Below, piece by piece: positions 17,474 to 26,634 of a stretch of DNA of 53,766 nucleotides. Each line of letters opens with the position of its first letter. Positions within the stretch are counted from its first letter, which is position 1. A program made the translations under genes and the position numbers. Below the pieces are notes generated by a model. The model worked only from the letters and a program-made list of their open reading frames with translations. It was not told the DNA's origin and ran no database searches. The stretch comes from Candidatus Halobeggiatoa sp. HSG11. GTDB taxonomy: Bacteria; Pseudomonadota; Gammaproteobacteria; Beggiatoales; Beggiatoaceae. Where the stretch lies: contig JAUCGL010000012.1 of NCBI GenBank assembly GCA_030378105.1, positions 1 to 53,766 on the forward strand, in the 5' to 3' direction.

Positions 17474-18811
17474 TTGACATCTAACAATTCCAATAAACAA
17501 AACGCTTCTTTAGCTATACTTAAACGATTAGCAATACGAGGTTCTATTTGGGTAATTATAGGCTTCGGAATATCGCAAATTATGCGTTTTGGTGGCAACG
17601 TTGTATTAACCAGATTATTATCTCCAGAAGCATTTGGTATCATTGGTACTGTAACTGCGGTATTAATTGGGTTAGAAATGTTCTCTGACGTTGGTTTAAG
17701 ACCTAACATAATTCAAAGTCAACGTGGTGAAGAACCAGCATTTATACGTACAGCTTGGACAATTCAGATAATTAGAGGTATTATTTTAACAATAGCGGCT
17801 ACAGCTTTTGCTTGGCCATTGGCTGCTATTAATAATGAACCAAGTTTAACTACTATAATTCCAGTAGCTGGTTTAACGGCAATTATAGCTGGTTTTAACT
17901 CAACTTGGTTATTAGTCTATTCCCGTCGTATGGTATTGGGTAAGTTAGTTATTCTTGATTTAGTATCCCACTCTTGTAGTTTGATTACAATGATGATATG
18001 GGCTTGGTATTATCCATCTGTATGGGCATTAGTTGCTGGTATTTTCGCCAATCGAATAGTTAAAGTTGCTGCTAGTCATACTGTATTGGCTGGTACTACA
18101 ATGAAAATGCAATGGGAACCACAAGCGGCAAGTGAATTAATTCGGTTTGGAAAATGGATATTTATAAGCACTGCTTTAGGATTTTTAGTAGCTAGATTGG
18201 ATATTTTCGTATTTGGTAGTATTGCTGGTATGGGCATGTTGGGTATTTATTTATTGGCAAAAAATTTGTCTCGTCTAACTTTAGAGCCATTAATACGATT
18301 GTCTTCCACAGTTTTATTGCCAATGTATTCTAAAATAATTGAGCAAGAACCGGCAGTCCTTCGTAGTCAAACCTTTAAAAGCCGAGCGATGTTATTGATT
18401 TTATTTTTACCACCATTATGGGCAATGGTATTATGGGGAGAACAAATAATAGAGTTTATTTATGATGACCGCTATCATGAAGCAGGATGGATATTAAAAG
18501 TTTTATCTGCTGGTATACTTTCTAGTTCAATTATCAGTACTATAACTCCCGTATTATTAGCTATGGGAGATTCTTTTAGGAATTTAATCAGTACAACCAA
18601 TCGTTTTGTTTTACAAATATTAGGGATGGTAATTGGAACTTATTATGCGGGGGCAACCGGATTTATAATTGGCGTTTCTATGGCGGAATTTCTATGTTAT
18701 CCACTGCTAGTTTATTTAATTTATCCTTATAAAGTATGGTTGCCTCTATTAGATGGAGTTGCTTTTGGCAGTTCTTTTATTGTCATTTGGATAGCTTTTG
18801 GAATAAATTAA
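17474..18811 (+). CDS. Polysaccharide flippase (Wzx/MVF-type, oligosaccharide flippase family)
   Basis: A 445-residue integral membrane protein with about 12 hydrophobic helices. The N-terminal signature RFGGNVVLTRLLSPEAFG and FSDVGLRPNIIQ is typical of flippases that move lipid-linked glycans across the inner membrane (capsule, O-antigen or exopolysaccharide export). The start is a TTG with AAGGA about ten bases upstream. No glycosyltransferase or Wzy gene is nearby, so the substrate is unknown and the gene is separated from any polysaccharide locus. It may be co-transcribed with ribDE by position only. Confidence 0.85.
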   Translation: MTSNNSNKQNASLAILKRLAIRGSIWVIIGFGISQIMRFGGNVVLTRLLSPEAFGIIGTVTAVLIGLEMFSDVGLRPNIIQSQRGEEPAFIRTAWTIQIIRGIILTIAATAFAWPLAAINNEPSLTTIIPVAGLTAIIAGFNSTWLLVYSRRMVLGKLVILDLVSHSCSLITMMIWAWYYPSVWALVAGIFANRIVKVAASHTVLAGTTMKMQWEPQAASELIRFGKWIFISTALGFLVARLDIFVFGSIAGMGMLGIYLLAKNLSRLTLEPLIRLSSTVLLPMYSKIIEQEPAVLRSQTFKSRAMLLILFLPPLWAMVLWGEQIIEFIYDDRYHEAGWILKVLSAGILSSSIISTITPVLLAMGDSFRNLISTTNRFVLQILGMVIGTYYAGATGFIIGVSMAEFLCYPLLVYLIYPYKVWLPLLDGVAFGSSFIVIWIAFGIN

Positions 18812-19050
18812 ATATTTGGTAGTTCTGAACAATGTAGTTATCAGTTTGTCTTGAAAACCAAAAAAACATCTTTCTGAAATAAAAACAGATTTAATTGATA
18901 AATTTGCTAGAAAAAATCTCACATTATATGCTTCCATTCTTTAATTCTATATATTAATATTTCGTTCAGGACTACCATATTTGGTAATTCTTTATCCTTT
19001 TGTGATATTATCTTTGCCATTTCTGAAAATTTATTAACAAATTATAAATA

Positions 19051-20040
19051 ATGAAGTCACAAGACCCAAAATTAATAGTCCAAGCTGCTCCGTTTCTACA
19101 GCAAGGTTTAACCACTCCTCAAGCCATGCTGGATGTCATTTATGTTTTAATTCCAATTACTTTATTATCAGTATATTTTTTTGGTATTGGAGTGTTATTA
19201 ATCTTAATTGCAACAATTTTAGGAGCAGTGTTAACCGAATGGATATTTTCAGAAAAACATGCTCTATTAGATGGTAGTGCCATATTAACTGGATTGTTGC
19301 TTGGATTAACTTTACCTCCGAATTTACCGTTATGGATGGCTTTTGTTGGTAGCGTAGTTGGGGTTGGATTAGGTAAAACTATTTGGGGAGGATTAGGCAA
19401 TAATCTATTTAACCCAGCTTTGGTTGGACGAGCTTTTCTATTGGCTAATTTTCCGGTTGCCATGACCACTTGGGTTGCACAGACAGACAGTTTATTCACC
19501 ATATCTGCCAGCAATCTTGCTATGCCGTTTATGCAATCCCCAGATGCGATCAGCACAGCAACTCCATTAGGAATGATGAAATTTGAACAACAAGCAACTC
19601 CTTTATTAAACCTTATGTTTGGTAACTCATCTGGTTCTTTTGGTGAGACTTGTGGATTATTAATTATTTTAGCTGGACTTTATTTAATTTTACGGCGTAG
19701 CATTGACTGGCGGATTCCAGTAGCTATTTTAGGTTCAGTTGCAATATTTACTGGTATATTATTTATATATAATTCAGATATTTATCCAAGCCCATTATTT
19801 ACCATATTTTCTGGTGGTTTATTATTTGGATGCTTTTTTATGGCTACCGATCCGGTTACTTCGCCATTGACACCAAAAGGAGCTTGGATATTTGGGATTG
19901 GAATTGGAATTATCGTGGTATTAATTCGAGTATTTGGAGGTTTTCCAGAAGGAGTTATGTATGCCATTTTGTTGATGAACGCAACTGTACCATTAATTGA
20001 ACGATATACTCAACCCAGAGCATTTGGGCATAAATCCTAA
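19051..20040 (+). CDS. rnfD: Rnf electron transport complex subunit RnfD
   Basis: Membrane subunit of the Rnf complex, which couples electron flow between ferredoxin and NAD to ion transport. The 329-residue product has about nine hydrophobic helices. The covalent FMN site is Thr171 in the ISTATPL run. LLDGSAILTGLLLGLTLPP and the TDPVTSP run are strongly conserved; the C-terminus PRAFGHKS matches E. coli PRVYGHRKG. RnfD belongs to the NqrB/RnfD family; the short N-terminus favours RnfD. It stands alone, unlike the usual rnfABCDGE order; rnfE and rnfA lie 24 kb away and rnfB, rnfC and rnfG are not in the window. No clear ribosome site. Confidence 0.92.
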   Translation: MKSQDPKLIVQAAPFLQQGLTTPQAMLDVIYVLIPITLLSVYFFGIGVLLILIATILGAVLTEWIFSEKHALLDGSAILTGLLLGLTLPPNLPLWMAFVGSVVGVGLGKTIWGGLGNNLFNPALVGRAFLLANFPVAMTTWVAQTDSLFTISASNLAMPFMQSPDAISTATPLGMMKFEQQATPLLNLMFGNSSGSFGETCGLLIILAGLYLILRRSIDWRIPVAILGSVAIFTGILFIYNSDIYPSPLFTIFSGGLLFGCFFMATDPVTSPLTPKGAWIFGIGIGIIVVLIRVFGGFPEGVMYAILLMNATVPLIERYTQPRAFGHKS

Positions 20041-20052
20041 TTCTTATAAACA

Positions 20053-20183
20053 ATACCTTCGTCAATCTCAAAAATTGTTGTTTTGGGAATGAGGTACGAT
20101 TTCCCGAAACTCCTATATAACCTTGGTTTTGGGAAATATGCTTCGCTCCATTTCCGAAATAACTATCAAATTGGCGAAGGTAT
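20053..20183. repeat. MITE-like element C, copy 1
   Basis: A 131-bp element with inverted ends ATACCTTCGTCAAT and ATTGGCGAAGGTAT. It contains CCGAAACTCCTATATAACC, paralleled at 42.95 kb, and lies 12 bases after the rnfD stop. A second copy at 42900-43030 is nested in repeat E. No clear target duplication. Non-coding. Confidence 0.65.
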
Positions 20184-20387
20184 TGATAAATCAAATTAGT
20201 TACGTTAAATCTGACAAAGTAGAACTAAGTTTTCTACTTAAAAAAGCAAAAATAACAAGAACATCCTGTTTATACTAACAAATTGCACTCAACAACCATA
20301 TCACGAATACACCAACTAATATAAGCACTTAAGTACTAAAAAATAAGTTTTAAAAAATAGAAGTTAAATTTATTCTCGTGCTTTAAG
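20184..20387. other. AT-rich spacer without recognised features
   Basis: Together with elements C and A this makes up the 772-base gap between rnfD and ahcY. No ORF, RNA gene or repeat was recognised in this part. Confidence 0.5.
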
Positions 20388-20392
20388 TATAT

Positions 20393-20653
20393 TAGGACTT
20401 ACGCATTGACAAAGCAATTATTTTATGAATTTATTAAAATACAAATAGTTATAAAAAATACATTAATTATTAATTTACATATAAACTATATTTATGAAAT
20501 TTTGTCATTCTCGTGAAAACGGGAATCTATAACTTTTTTTAGAACACTGGATTCCCACTTTCGTGAGAATGACAGTTAATTAGTTTATATTTAATAAATG
20601 TATGATTTTAATATAATTAACATTTTTTAGCTTTTGTCAATGCGTAAGTCCTA
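20393..20653. mobile_element. MITE-like element A, copy 1
   Basis: A 261-bp non-coding element with 20-bp-scale inverted ends TAGGACTTACGCATTGACAA and the mirrored TTGTCAATGCGTAAGTCCTA. It is flanked by the five-base direct repeat TATAT (20388-20392 and 20654-20658). The centre holds two dRS3-like motifs of the type ATTCCC-N8-GGGAAT, here with one mismatch each. The copy at 45689-45934 shares ends and core. Ends of this type belong to known IS families, so a full-length IS elsewhere probably mobilises it. Confidence 0.8.
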
Positions 20654-20742
20654 TATATACAGAAAATAAATTATTTTTTTGTTAAAATATCAAATATGTT
20701 TAAATATAAATTATTTTTAGTGATAACAACTATTATATTAAT

Positions 20743-20772
20743 TAACATAAAACAGTATATTTCTGATATAAT
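20743..20772 (+). promoter_or_regulatory. Candidate promoter of ahcY
   Basis: A perfect extended -10, TGATATAAT, ends at 20772; a TTAACA -35 candidate lies about 19 bases upstream. It is 40 bases before the ahcY ATG. No SAH riboswitch-like pairing was recognised in the leader. Confidence 0.4.
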
Positions 20773-20812
20773 GCAAGATTAGATATCCAAATTTAATTAA
20801 ATAGGAGTAAAA

Positions 20813-22129
20813 ATGAGTACCCAACCACCAATCGTTAATTTAACCCCAGATTATAAAATTGCTGATATAAAATTAGCAGAATGGGGCCATAAAGAAATTG
20901 CGATTGCAGAAACTGAAATGCCCGGTTTAATGCAATTACGAAAAGAATATGGAGATGAAAAGCCATTAAAAGGAACTCGTATTGCCGGTTGTTTACATAT
21001 GACAGTACAAACGGCAGTTTTAATTGAAACCTTGGTGGAATTGGGAGCAGAAGTACGTTGGTCATCATGTAATATTTTTTCTACTCAAGATCATGCTGCC
21101 GCCGCTATTGCTAATCAGAATGTCCCTGTTTTTGCTTGGAAAGAAGAATCAGAAGAAGAATTTTGGTGGTGTATAGAGCAAACTATTTTTGGTCCAAATG
21201 GCTGGCGACCTAATATGATTTTGGATGATGGTGGTGATTTAACCAAACTTATGCACGACAAATATTCAGACCTACTCAAAGATGTTAAAGGAATATCTGA
21301 AGAAACGACAACTGGTGTGCATCGTTTATATGAAATGATGGGTGATGGTTCTTTACAAGTTCCGGCCATTAATGTCAACGACTCTGTTACCAAGTCCAAG
21401 TTTGACAATTTATATGGTTGTCGTGAATCATTGATGGATGGTATTAAACGTGCTACTGATGTGATGATAGCTGGTAAAACTTGTGTAGTTTTAGGTTATG
21501 GTGATGTTGGTAAAGGCTGTGCTCAAGCATTTCGTGGCTTAGGAGCAACTGTTTGTGTAACTGAAATAGACCCAATCTGTGCTTTACAAGCAGCCATGGA
21601 AGGTTATCGAGTTGTTACGATGGAACAAGCAGCTCCATTAGCTGATATTTTTGTGACTACCACTGGTAACATTGGTGTGGTTACTCACGAACATATGAAA
21701 AAAATGAAAGATCAAGTAATAGTTTGTAATATTGGTCATTTTGATTCAGAAATTGAAGTTGCAGCAATTCGTCAATACAAATGGGAGAATATCAAACCAC
21801 AAGTTGATCATGTTATTTTTCCAGATGGTAAGCGTTTAATTTTATTAGCAGAAGGTCGATTGGTTAATTTGGGTTGTGCTACTGGTCATCCAAGTTTTGT
21901 TATGTCTAATTCTTTTACTAATCAAGTATTAGCTCAAATCGAATTATGGCAACATTACGAACGTTATGAAAAGAAAGTCTATGTATTACCTAAAAATTTA
22001 GACGAAAAAGTAGCTAGAATGCATCTTCAACGTTTAGGAGCTAATTTAACTGAATTAACTCCAGCCCAAGCTAATTATCTTAACATATCTGTAGATGGGC
22101 CTTACAAACCAGAACATTATAGATACTAA
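20813..22129 (+). CDS. ahcY: Adenosylhomocysteinase AhcY
   Basis: Hydrolyses S-adenosylhomocysteine to adenosine and homocysteine, relieving product inhibition of methyltransferases. The 438-residue protein shows the substrate-site run [13 protein letters not shown], the [11 protein letters not shown] segment, the NAD-binding loop [13 protein letters not shown] and the NCATGHPS-type run ([14 protein letters not shown]). The C-terminus PYKPEHYRY is the family ending. An AGGAG ribosome site six bases upstream fixes the start. Many enteric bacteria use Pfs/LuxS instead; this organism has the one-step route. Length is typical of the shorter bacterial forms. Confidence 0.97.
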   Translation: MSTQPPIVNLTPDYKIADIKLAEWGHKEIAIAETEMPGLMQLRKEYGDEKPLKGTRIAGCLHMTVQTAVLIETLVELGAEVRWSSCNIFSTQDHAAAAIANQNVPVFAWKEESEEEFWWCIEQTIFGPNGWRPNMILDDGGDLTKLMHDKYSDLLKDVKGISEETTTGVHRLYEMMGDGSLQVPAINVNDSVTKSKFDNLYGCRESLMDGIKRATDVMIAGKTCVVLGYGDVGKGCAQAFRGLGATVCVTEIDPICALQAAMEGYRVVTMEQAAPLADIFVTTTGNIGVVTHEHMKKMKDQVIVCNIGHFDSEIEVAAIRQYKWENIKPQVDHVIFPDGKRLILLAEGRLVNLGCATGHPSFVMSNSFTNQVLAQIELWQHYERYEKKVYVLPKNLDEKVARMHLQRLGANLTELTPAQANYLNISVDGPYKPEHYRY

Positions 22130-22214
22130 TCGCCTAATCTTAAGATTATGATTAATTTACTAACGCTATCACTTTGTGTCATCTATATTAATAAATTTAG
22201 CAACTAAAAATAAG

Positions 22215-22622
22215 ATGAGTGTAGGTATCTTAATAATTACCCATGATGATATAGGCTCTGCTTTAGTAGAGAGTTTAGAAAAGATGCTGGGTACTTTACC
22301 ATTACAAGTCAAGGTATTACCTATTCGTCATGAAAACGAATTTTATGAATTCTGTTATCATGCAAAAAATATCTGTAATACTCTTAATAAAGAACATGGA
22401 GTCTTAGTGCTAACTGATTTATTTGCAGCTACACCTTGCAATATAGCTAGGAAGTTGATTCCAGATTGTCGGGTACGAGTGGTAGCAGGAGTAAATTTTC
22501 CCATGTTAGTCAGAATCATGAATTATTCTTCATCCGATTTAGATACACTAGTTAGTATAGCTGTATCTGGAGGTTGTCAGGGAATATTGGACGTTAATTC
22601 TGCAGAATTGGAAGAGGAATAA
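22215..22622 (+). CDS. PTS EIIA component, mannose family (EIIA-Man-like)
   Basis: A 135-residue EIIA-Man-family phosphocarrier. The phosphorylated His is expected at His10 in MSVGILIITHDDIG, counting from the ATG at 22215; an upstream ATG at 22176 would add 13 residues that do not fit the family, so the downstream start is preferred. TDLFAATPCNIA and VVAGVNFPMLVRIMN are conserved. It is followed by HPr (17 bases) and EI (overlapping), but no membrane EIIB/C/D genes are near. This arrangement in proteobacteria usually serves regulation (PTS-Ntr or HprK networks) rather than sugar uptake. Confidence 0.85.
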   Translation: MSVGILIITHDDIGSALVESLEKMLGTLPLQVKVLPIRHENEFYEFCYHAKNICNTLNKEHGVLVLTDLFAATPCNIARKLIPDCRVRVVAGVNFPMLVRIMNYSSSDLDTLVSIAVSGGCQGILDVNSAELEEE

Positions 22623-22638
22623 AGCTGTTAAGTATATC

Positions 22639-22908
22639 ATGTTAAAACAAACTCTTACTATTGTTAATAAATTAGGCTTACATGCACGAGCAGCAACTAA
22701 ATTGGTTAAATTAGCTTCACAGTTTGACAGTGCAATCTTGTTAAAACGCAAACAACGAGAAGTCAACGGTAAAAGTATTATGGGAGTAATGCTATTAGCT
22801 GCCAGTAAAGGTTGTGAAGTAGAATTAACCGTTGATGGAACTGACGAAGACACAGCTATGTCACAATTAAGTAATCTCATCAAAGATGGCTTTGGAGAGG
22901 AAGAGTGA
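22639..22908 (+). CDS. Phosphocarrier HPr
   Basis: An 89-residue HPr/NPr protein. His15 in NKLGLHARAATKLV is the PEP/EI phosphorylation site. Ser46 in GKSIMGVMLLAAS matches the regulatory serine phosphorylated by HprK in organisms that have it; hprK is not in the window. The stop overlaps the GTG start of ptsI by four bases, indicating translational coupling. Whether it is HPr or the nitrogen-type NPr cannot be settled by eye. Confidence 0.93.
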   Translation: MLKQTLTIVNKLGLHARAATKLVKLASQFDSAILLKRKQREVNGKSIMGVMLLAASKGCEVELTVDGTDEDTAMSQLSNLIKDGFGEEE

Positions 22909-24620
22909 GCTTAACGTTGCATGGCATAGGAGTATCAAAAGGCATAGCAATTGGTAAAGTACATGTTATCCATCGTGATACTTTAGAAATAAGTCGTAAA
23001 ACTTTAACCAAAGTTGATGCAGAAGTTACACGTTTTAAAAATGCTGTTGATTTAGCTCGCCAACAACTTGAAAATATTAAAGAGCAAATTCCTCAAAATG
23101 CTGATGTAATCACATTCATTGATTCCCATTTATTAATGCTTGATGACAGCCTTTTAACCAAAGTTCCGGTTGATTTAATTTACGAGCATAGTTGTAATGC
23201 TGAATGGGCTTTACAAATGCAATGCGATGAAATAACGCAAATTTTTGATAATATGGAAGACCCATATTTAAGTGCTCGTAAAAATGATGTTGAGCAGGTA
23301 GTTATTCGTATTCAACGGATTTTACATGGTCATACTGATGTTGAATCTGAAACTACAATGGCTGGTTTAGCAAACACCATTATTTTAGCCGATGATTTGA
23401 GTCCAGCTGACACTGTATTAATGCAGCATCAAGGTATTTTGGCATTTGCTACCGAATTTGGTGGAACTACCTCTCATACCGCTATTTTAGCTCGTAGTTT
23501 AGGTATTCCAGCAATTGTTGGATTACGGAGAGCGACCCCTTATATAAAAGTTGATGACACTCTTATTATTGATGGTGAACAAGGAATAATATTTGTATCA
23601 CCAGATGAACATTGTTTGCATCATTATCAAAATCGACAAAATGAACAAAAACATTTTCGAGCTGTTTTAAGCAAAATAAAATCCTCTCCAACTGTCACTC
23701 GTGATGGAGTACCAATTACTTTACATGCCAATATTGAGTTTCCAGAAGATATGGATGCCGTTAAACGAGTTGGTGGCAAAGGAGTTGGTTTGTATCGTAC
23801 TGAATTTTTATTTATGAATCGGCATAGTCCACCTGAAGAAGATGAGCATTTTGAGGCTTATCTTAAAGTTATTAATGCTCTACAAGGTGGTCCAGTTACA
23901 ATACGTACTCTTGATCTCGGAGCAGATAAACAAGTATCAGATAGTCATGTCACAAATTGTAATTCTGCTTTAGGTTTACGTGCCATTCGGTTGTGTTTAA
24001 ACAATTCCCAACTATTTAAACCTCAATTACGAGCAATTTTACGAGCTTCAGCACTTGGTCAAGTACGAATGATGATTCCTATGGTAACTGGATTTCAGGA
24101 ATTAGAACAAGTATTAAGCATAATTAGTGAAATAAGAAAAGAATTACAAAAAAAATCCTTAGATTTTAACCCTAATATGCCTTTTGGGATTATGTTAGAA
24201 GTTCCGGCTATGGCAATTTGTACTGACTTGATAGCACCTAATGTTGATTTTTTATCAGTTGGTACTAATGACTTGATTCAGTATACTTTAGCAATAGATA
24301 GAGGTGATGAAGCAGTTAATTATCTATATGACCCTCTACATCCGGCGGTATTACGTTTAATAAAAATGAGTATTGATGCTGCTAAAATAGCTGATAAACC
24401 AATAAGTATGTGTGGTGAAATGGCAAGTGATAGTCATTATGTTAAATTATTACTTGGTTTAGGTCTACGATCTTTTAGTGTTAATCCAGAGTTATTTTTA
24501 GAAGTTAAACAAATAATTAATAATAGTAATTTAAAAAATTTGACCAAATTGACTAACCAAATAATGGCAACAACTTCTTCAGCAAAAATTACCAAATTAA
24601 TTAAAAATCTCAATCTTTAA
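22905..24620 (+). CDS. ptsI: PTS Enzyme I (PEP-protein phosphotransferase)
   Basis: Takes phosphate from PEP and passes it to HPr. The 571-residue product has the phospho-His domain with His191 in FGGTTSHTAILARSLG, the PEP-binding TIM barrel with GLYRTEFLFM, the Arg of TIRTLDLGADK, and Cys in MCGEMASD near the C-terminus. There is no N-terminal GAF domain, so it is EI rather than PtsP (EI-Ntr). The GTG start overlaps the HPr stop (GTGA). A 165-base gap without recognised features precedes holB. Confidence 0.95.
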   Translation: MSLTLHGIGVSKGIAIGKVHVIHRDTLEISRKTLTKVDAEVTRFKNAVDLARQQLENIKEQIPQNADVITFIDSHLLMLDDSLLTKVPVDLIYEHSCNAEWALQMQCDEITQIFDNMEDPYLSARKNDVEQVVIRIQRILHGHTDVESETTMAGLANTIILADDLSPADTVLMQHQGILAFATEFGGTTSHTAILARSLGIPAIVGLRRATPYIKVDDTLIIDGEQGIIFVSPDEHCLHHYQNRQNEQKHFRAVLSKIKSSPTVTRDGVPITLHANIEFPEDMDAVKRVGGKGVGLYRTEFLFMNRHSPPEEDEHFEAYLKVINALQGGPVTIRTLDLGADKQVSDSHVTNCNSALGLRAIRLCLNNSQLFKPQLRAILRASALGQVRMMIPMVTGFQELEQVLSIISEIRKELQKKSLDFNPNMPFGIMLEVPAMAICTDLIAPNVDFLSVGTNDLIQYTLAIDRGDEAVNYLYDPLHPAVLRLIKMSIDAAKIADKPISMCGEMASDSHYVKLLLGLGLRSFSVNPELFLEVKQIINNSNLKNLTKLTNQIMATTSSAKITKLIKNLNL

Positions 24621-24785
24621 TTCATAATTGCCCACTTCCCCAAATTAAGAAAAAAGATTTCAAAGGATGGATAGTTCCTATAAATCAATACCTAACATAT
24701 TTTTGGTAATTAAAGGCATTTTTTATCTGAACATAAAAGTCATACTTATGTATTAATTTTTTCGCACTTATATTCATATATTTTT

Positions 24786-25742
24786 ATGAACAATATTTTA
24801 CCTTGGCATGAGTCATTATGGCAACAGACATTATCACGTAACTTACCACATGCCTTACTATTATCTGGACCACAAGGTATGGGTAAAGGTTTATTTGCTC
24901 GAAATTTAGCTGAAACATTGCTTTGTGAGCAAAAACAGGCTTGTGGAGATTGTAAACCTTGTTACTTACTTAAGGCCAATACACATCCAGATTTATTGTT
25001 AGTACAGCCGGCTGATATTGGTAAACAAATTGCAGTTGATCAAATTCGTAGTATGATTAAGTTCTGTGCTTTAACTGCTAAATATGAAAGTTATCAAATC
25101 GTGATTATTGAGCCAGCCGAAGCGATGAATCGTAATGCTGCAAACAGTCTGCTTAAATTATTAGAAGAACCACCAGCTTATACATTAATTATGTTGGTTA
25201 GTAATAACCCTATGGTTTTAGCTGCAACTATTCGTAGTCGTTGTCAAAAATTAGATTTTAGTTGGCCGGATAAAAACTTAACTCATAATTGGTTAAATGA
25301 ACAGTTAAGTAATAAAAATCACACTGACTTATTGCTCAATTTATCTTCTCAAGCTCCTTTAGCAGCCAAAGATTTAGCTGATAGTATGTCAAAACGTCAA
25401 GAATTATTTGATAGTTTAATGACATTGTCAACTAACGATCCAGTTAAGATTGCAGCTAATTGGGCTAAAATGGAAGTTGTGTCGGTATTAAAATGGCTAT
25501 TAAGTTGGACTGCGGATGTTATTCGTTATTCTGCTACTGGTCAAACTCAACATTTAGTTAACCAAGATCAACTTGGCTCTTTACAAAATTTTGCTAACCA
25601 TTTAAACTTACAACGTCTATTTAAAGTATTAGACTTACAGCAAGAAGCCTATCAACTATTAACAGGTAATACTAATATCAAACCTCAAGGATTGTTAGAA
25701 ACGATAGCTATTGCTTGGGTTGATCTTAAACGGAGAATCTGA
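24786..25742 (+). CDS. holB: DNA polymerase III subunit delta prime HolB
   Basis: Clamp-loader subunit. The 318-residue product has the altered P-loop GPQGMGKG (28-35), a four-cysteine zinc module (Cys47, 53, 56, 59) and the SRC motif (TIRSRCQKLDF) that supplies the arginine finger to the neighbouring ATPase. The C-terminal helical domain is present. pilZ starts at the last base of its stop codon (TGATG), the holB-pilZ order seen in Pseudomonas and other gammaproteobacteria. tmk, which often precedes it, is missing. Confidence 0.94.
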   Translation: MNNILPWHESLWQQTLSRNLPHALLLSGPQGMGKGLFARNLAETLLCEQKQACGDCKPCYLLKANTHPDLLLVQPADIGKQIAVDQIRSMIKFCALTAKYESYQIVIIEPAEAMNRNAANSLLKLLEEPPAYTLIMLVSNNPMVLAATIRSRCQKLDFSWPDKNLTHNWLNEQLSNKNHTDLLLNLSSQAPLAAKDLADSMSKRQELFDSLMTLSTNDPVKIAANWAKMEVVSVLKWLLSWTADVIRYSATGQTQHLVNQDQLGSLQNFANHLNLQRLFKVLDLQQEAYQLLTGNTNIKPQGLLETIAIAWVDLKRRI

Positions 25743-26104
25743 TGATAAAGAAGAAAAAACGTACTCGTGGCATGAAGCATAATATGCTGACGTTGAATAT
25801 TCCAGATGAAATGAAATTGTATAACTCATTTTTACCATTTTTAAAACGTGGTGGATTGTTTTATCCTACGGAAAAATCTTATAAATTAGGGGATGAGGTA
25901 TTTTTATTGTTGACCTTATTGGATGATGGTGAAAAAACTCCAGTAGCCGGTGAAATTGCATGGATTAATCCTAAAGGAGCTCAAGGCCAACGTCCGGCTG
26001 GTATTGGAGTGCATTTTGGTGAATTAGATAACGGACAAACTCGAAGCAAGATCGAAAATTTGTTAGTGAAAATACCTAAAGATAAACGAACTTTCACTAT
26101 GTAG
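25742..26104 (+). CDS. pilZ: Type IV pilus assembly protein PilZ
   Basis: A 120-residue protein closely resembling Pseudomonas PilZ over its length (FYPTEKSYKLGDEVFLLLTL, PVAGEIAWINPKGAQG, GIGVHF). It is the founding but non-canonical PilZ domain: the RxxxR c-di-GMP-binding motif is absent, as in the Pseudomonas protein, which acts through the PilB ATPase and FimX. It is translationally coupled to holB. A bidirectional terminator follows. A lysine-rich N-terminal extension (IKKKKRTRGMKHN) precedes the conserved part; Met11 or Met15 could also be the start. Confidence 0.92.
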   Translation: MIKKKKRTRGMKHNMLTLNIPDEMKLYNSFLPFLKRGGLFYPTEKSYKLGDEVFLLLTLLDDGEKTPVAGEIAWINPKGAQGQRPAGIGVHFGELDNGQTRSKIENLLVKIPKDKRTFTM

Positions 26105-26111
26105 AATCATC

Positions 26112-26144
26112 AAACCTACTAGGTTTTCAAAACCTAGTAGGTTT
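26112..26144. terminator. Bidirectional terminator between pilZ and the cytochrome gene
   Basis: A perfect 16-bp stem with a single-base centre: the arm AAACCTACTAGGTTTT at 26112-26127 mirrors 26129-26144. It lies between two convergent genes, 8 bases after the pilZ stop. Related AACCT-CGAGG hairpins occur at about 52395-52425 (inside element B) and as a half copy at 51322-51337. Confidence 0.75.
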
Positions 26145-26156
26145 AGTTGTCAACTA

Positions 26157-26579
26157 TTATTTGGTAAACTCATGTCGTATATAAGTTACAAGTTCCCAAA
26201 GTTTTTCTTCAGAAAGACCAACATCAGAATCAGGTCCTACTGGAACCATTTCAGTACCTTCACTACCATTCAGCATAATCCAAAATAACTGGCCATCTTT
26301 TCTACTTATCATATAACCATGATTACTAAATGCTGCTGGTTTTATTTCTATAGATTCAGCATGATAGCCTTTGCCATCTCCTTTTTTACCATGACATTTG
26401 CTACATTTTCTTTTATAAAGCCGACCTACTCTTTTCAAAAATTGTTCATCAATTTCAGATTGTTGAATAGGATTTTGCATATCTAAATATTCTTGTGGAG
26501 CAGTCGGAATTTGATGTTCTTCTGCATTAACAACAGAAGTTAAAATACTTAAAATAATTATTGTACCTATTGCCTTCAT
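26157..26579 (-). CDS. Small periplasmic c-type cytochrome
   Basis: About 140 residues with a Sec signal peptide (MKAIGTIIILSILTSVVNA, cleaved near Ala19) and a single haem site CSKCH followed by GKKGDGKG, typical of class I cytochrome c. A distal Met ligand is likely in TEMVPVGP. The start is the ATG at 26579, because AGGAGGT lies just upstream; a longer reading from GTG at 26594 would put the ribosome site inside the gene. It converges on pilZ. Partner and pathway are unknown; a general electron-carrier role is inferred. Confidence 0.83.
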   Translation of the reverse strand: MKAIGTIIILSILTSVVNAEEHQIPTAPQEYLDMQNPIQQSEIDEQFLKRVGRLYKRKCSKCHGKKGDGKGYHAESIEIKPAAFSNHGYMISRKDGQLFWIMLNGSEGTEMVPVGPDSDVGLSEEKLWELVTYIRHEFTK

Positions 26580-26634
26580 ATAATACCTCCTCACAATATA
26601 CTTACAATGTAAATAGCTTTCTGCGTAACATCAG

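Noticed and set aside
20659-20812. SAH riboswitch upstream of ahcY
   Set aside because: No conserved SAH-element pairing or GC-rich core was visible in this AT-rich leader.
26580-26594. GTG start for the small cytochrome c
   Set aside because: The AGGAGG needed as ribosome site would be inside the coding region; the ATG at 26579 is well placed behind it.
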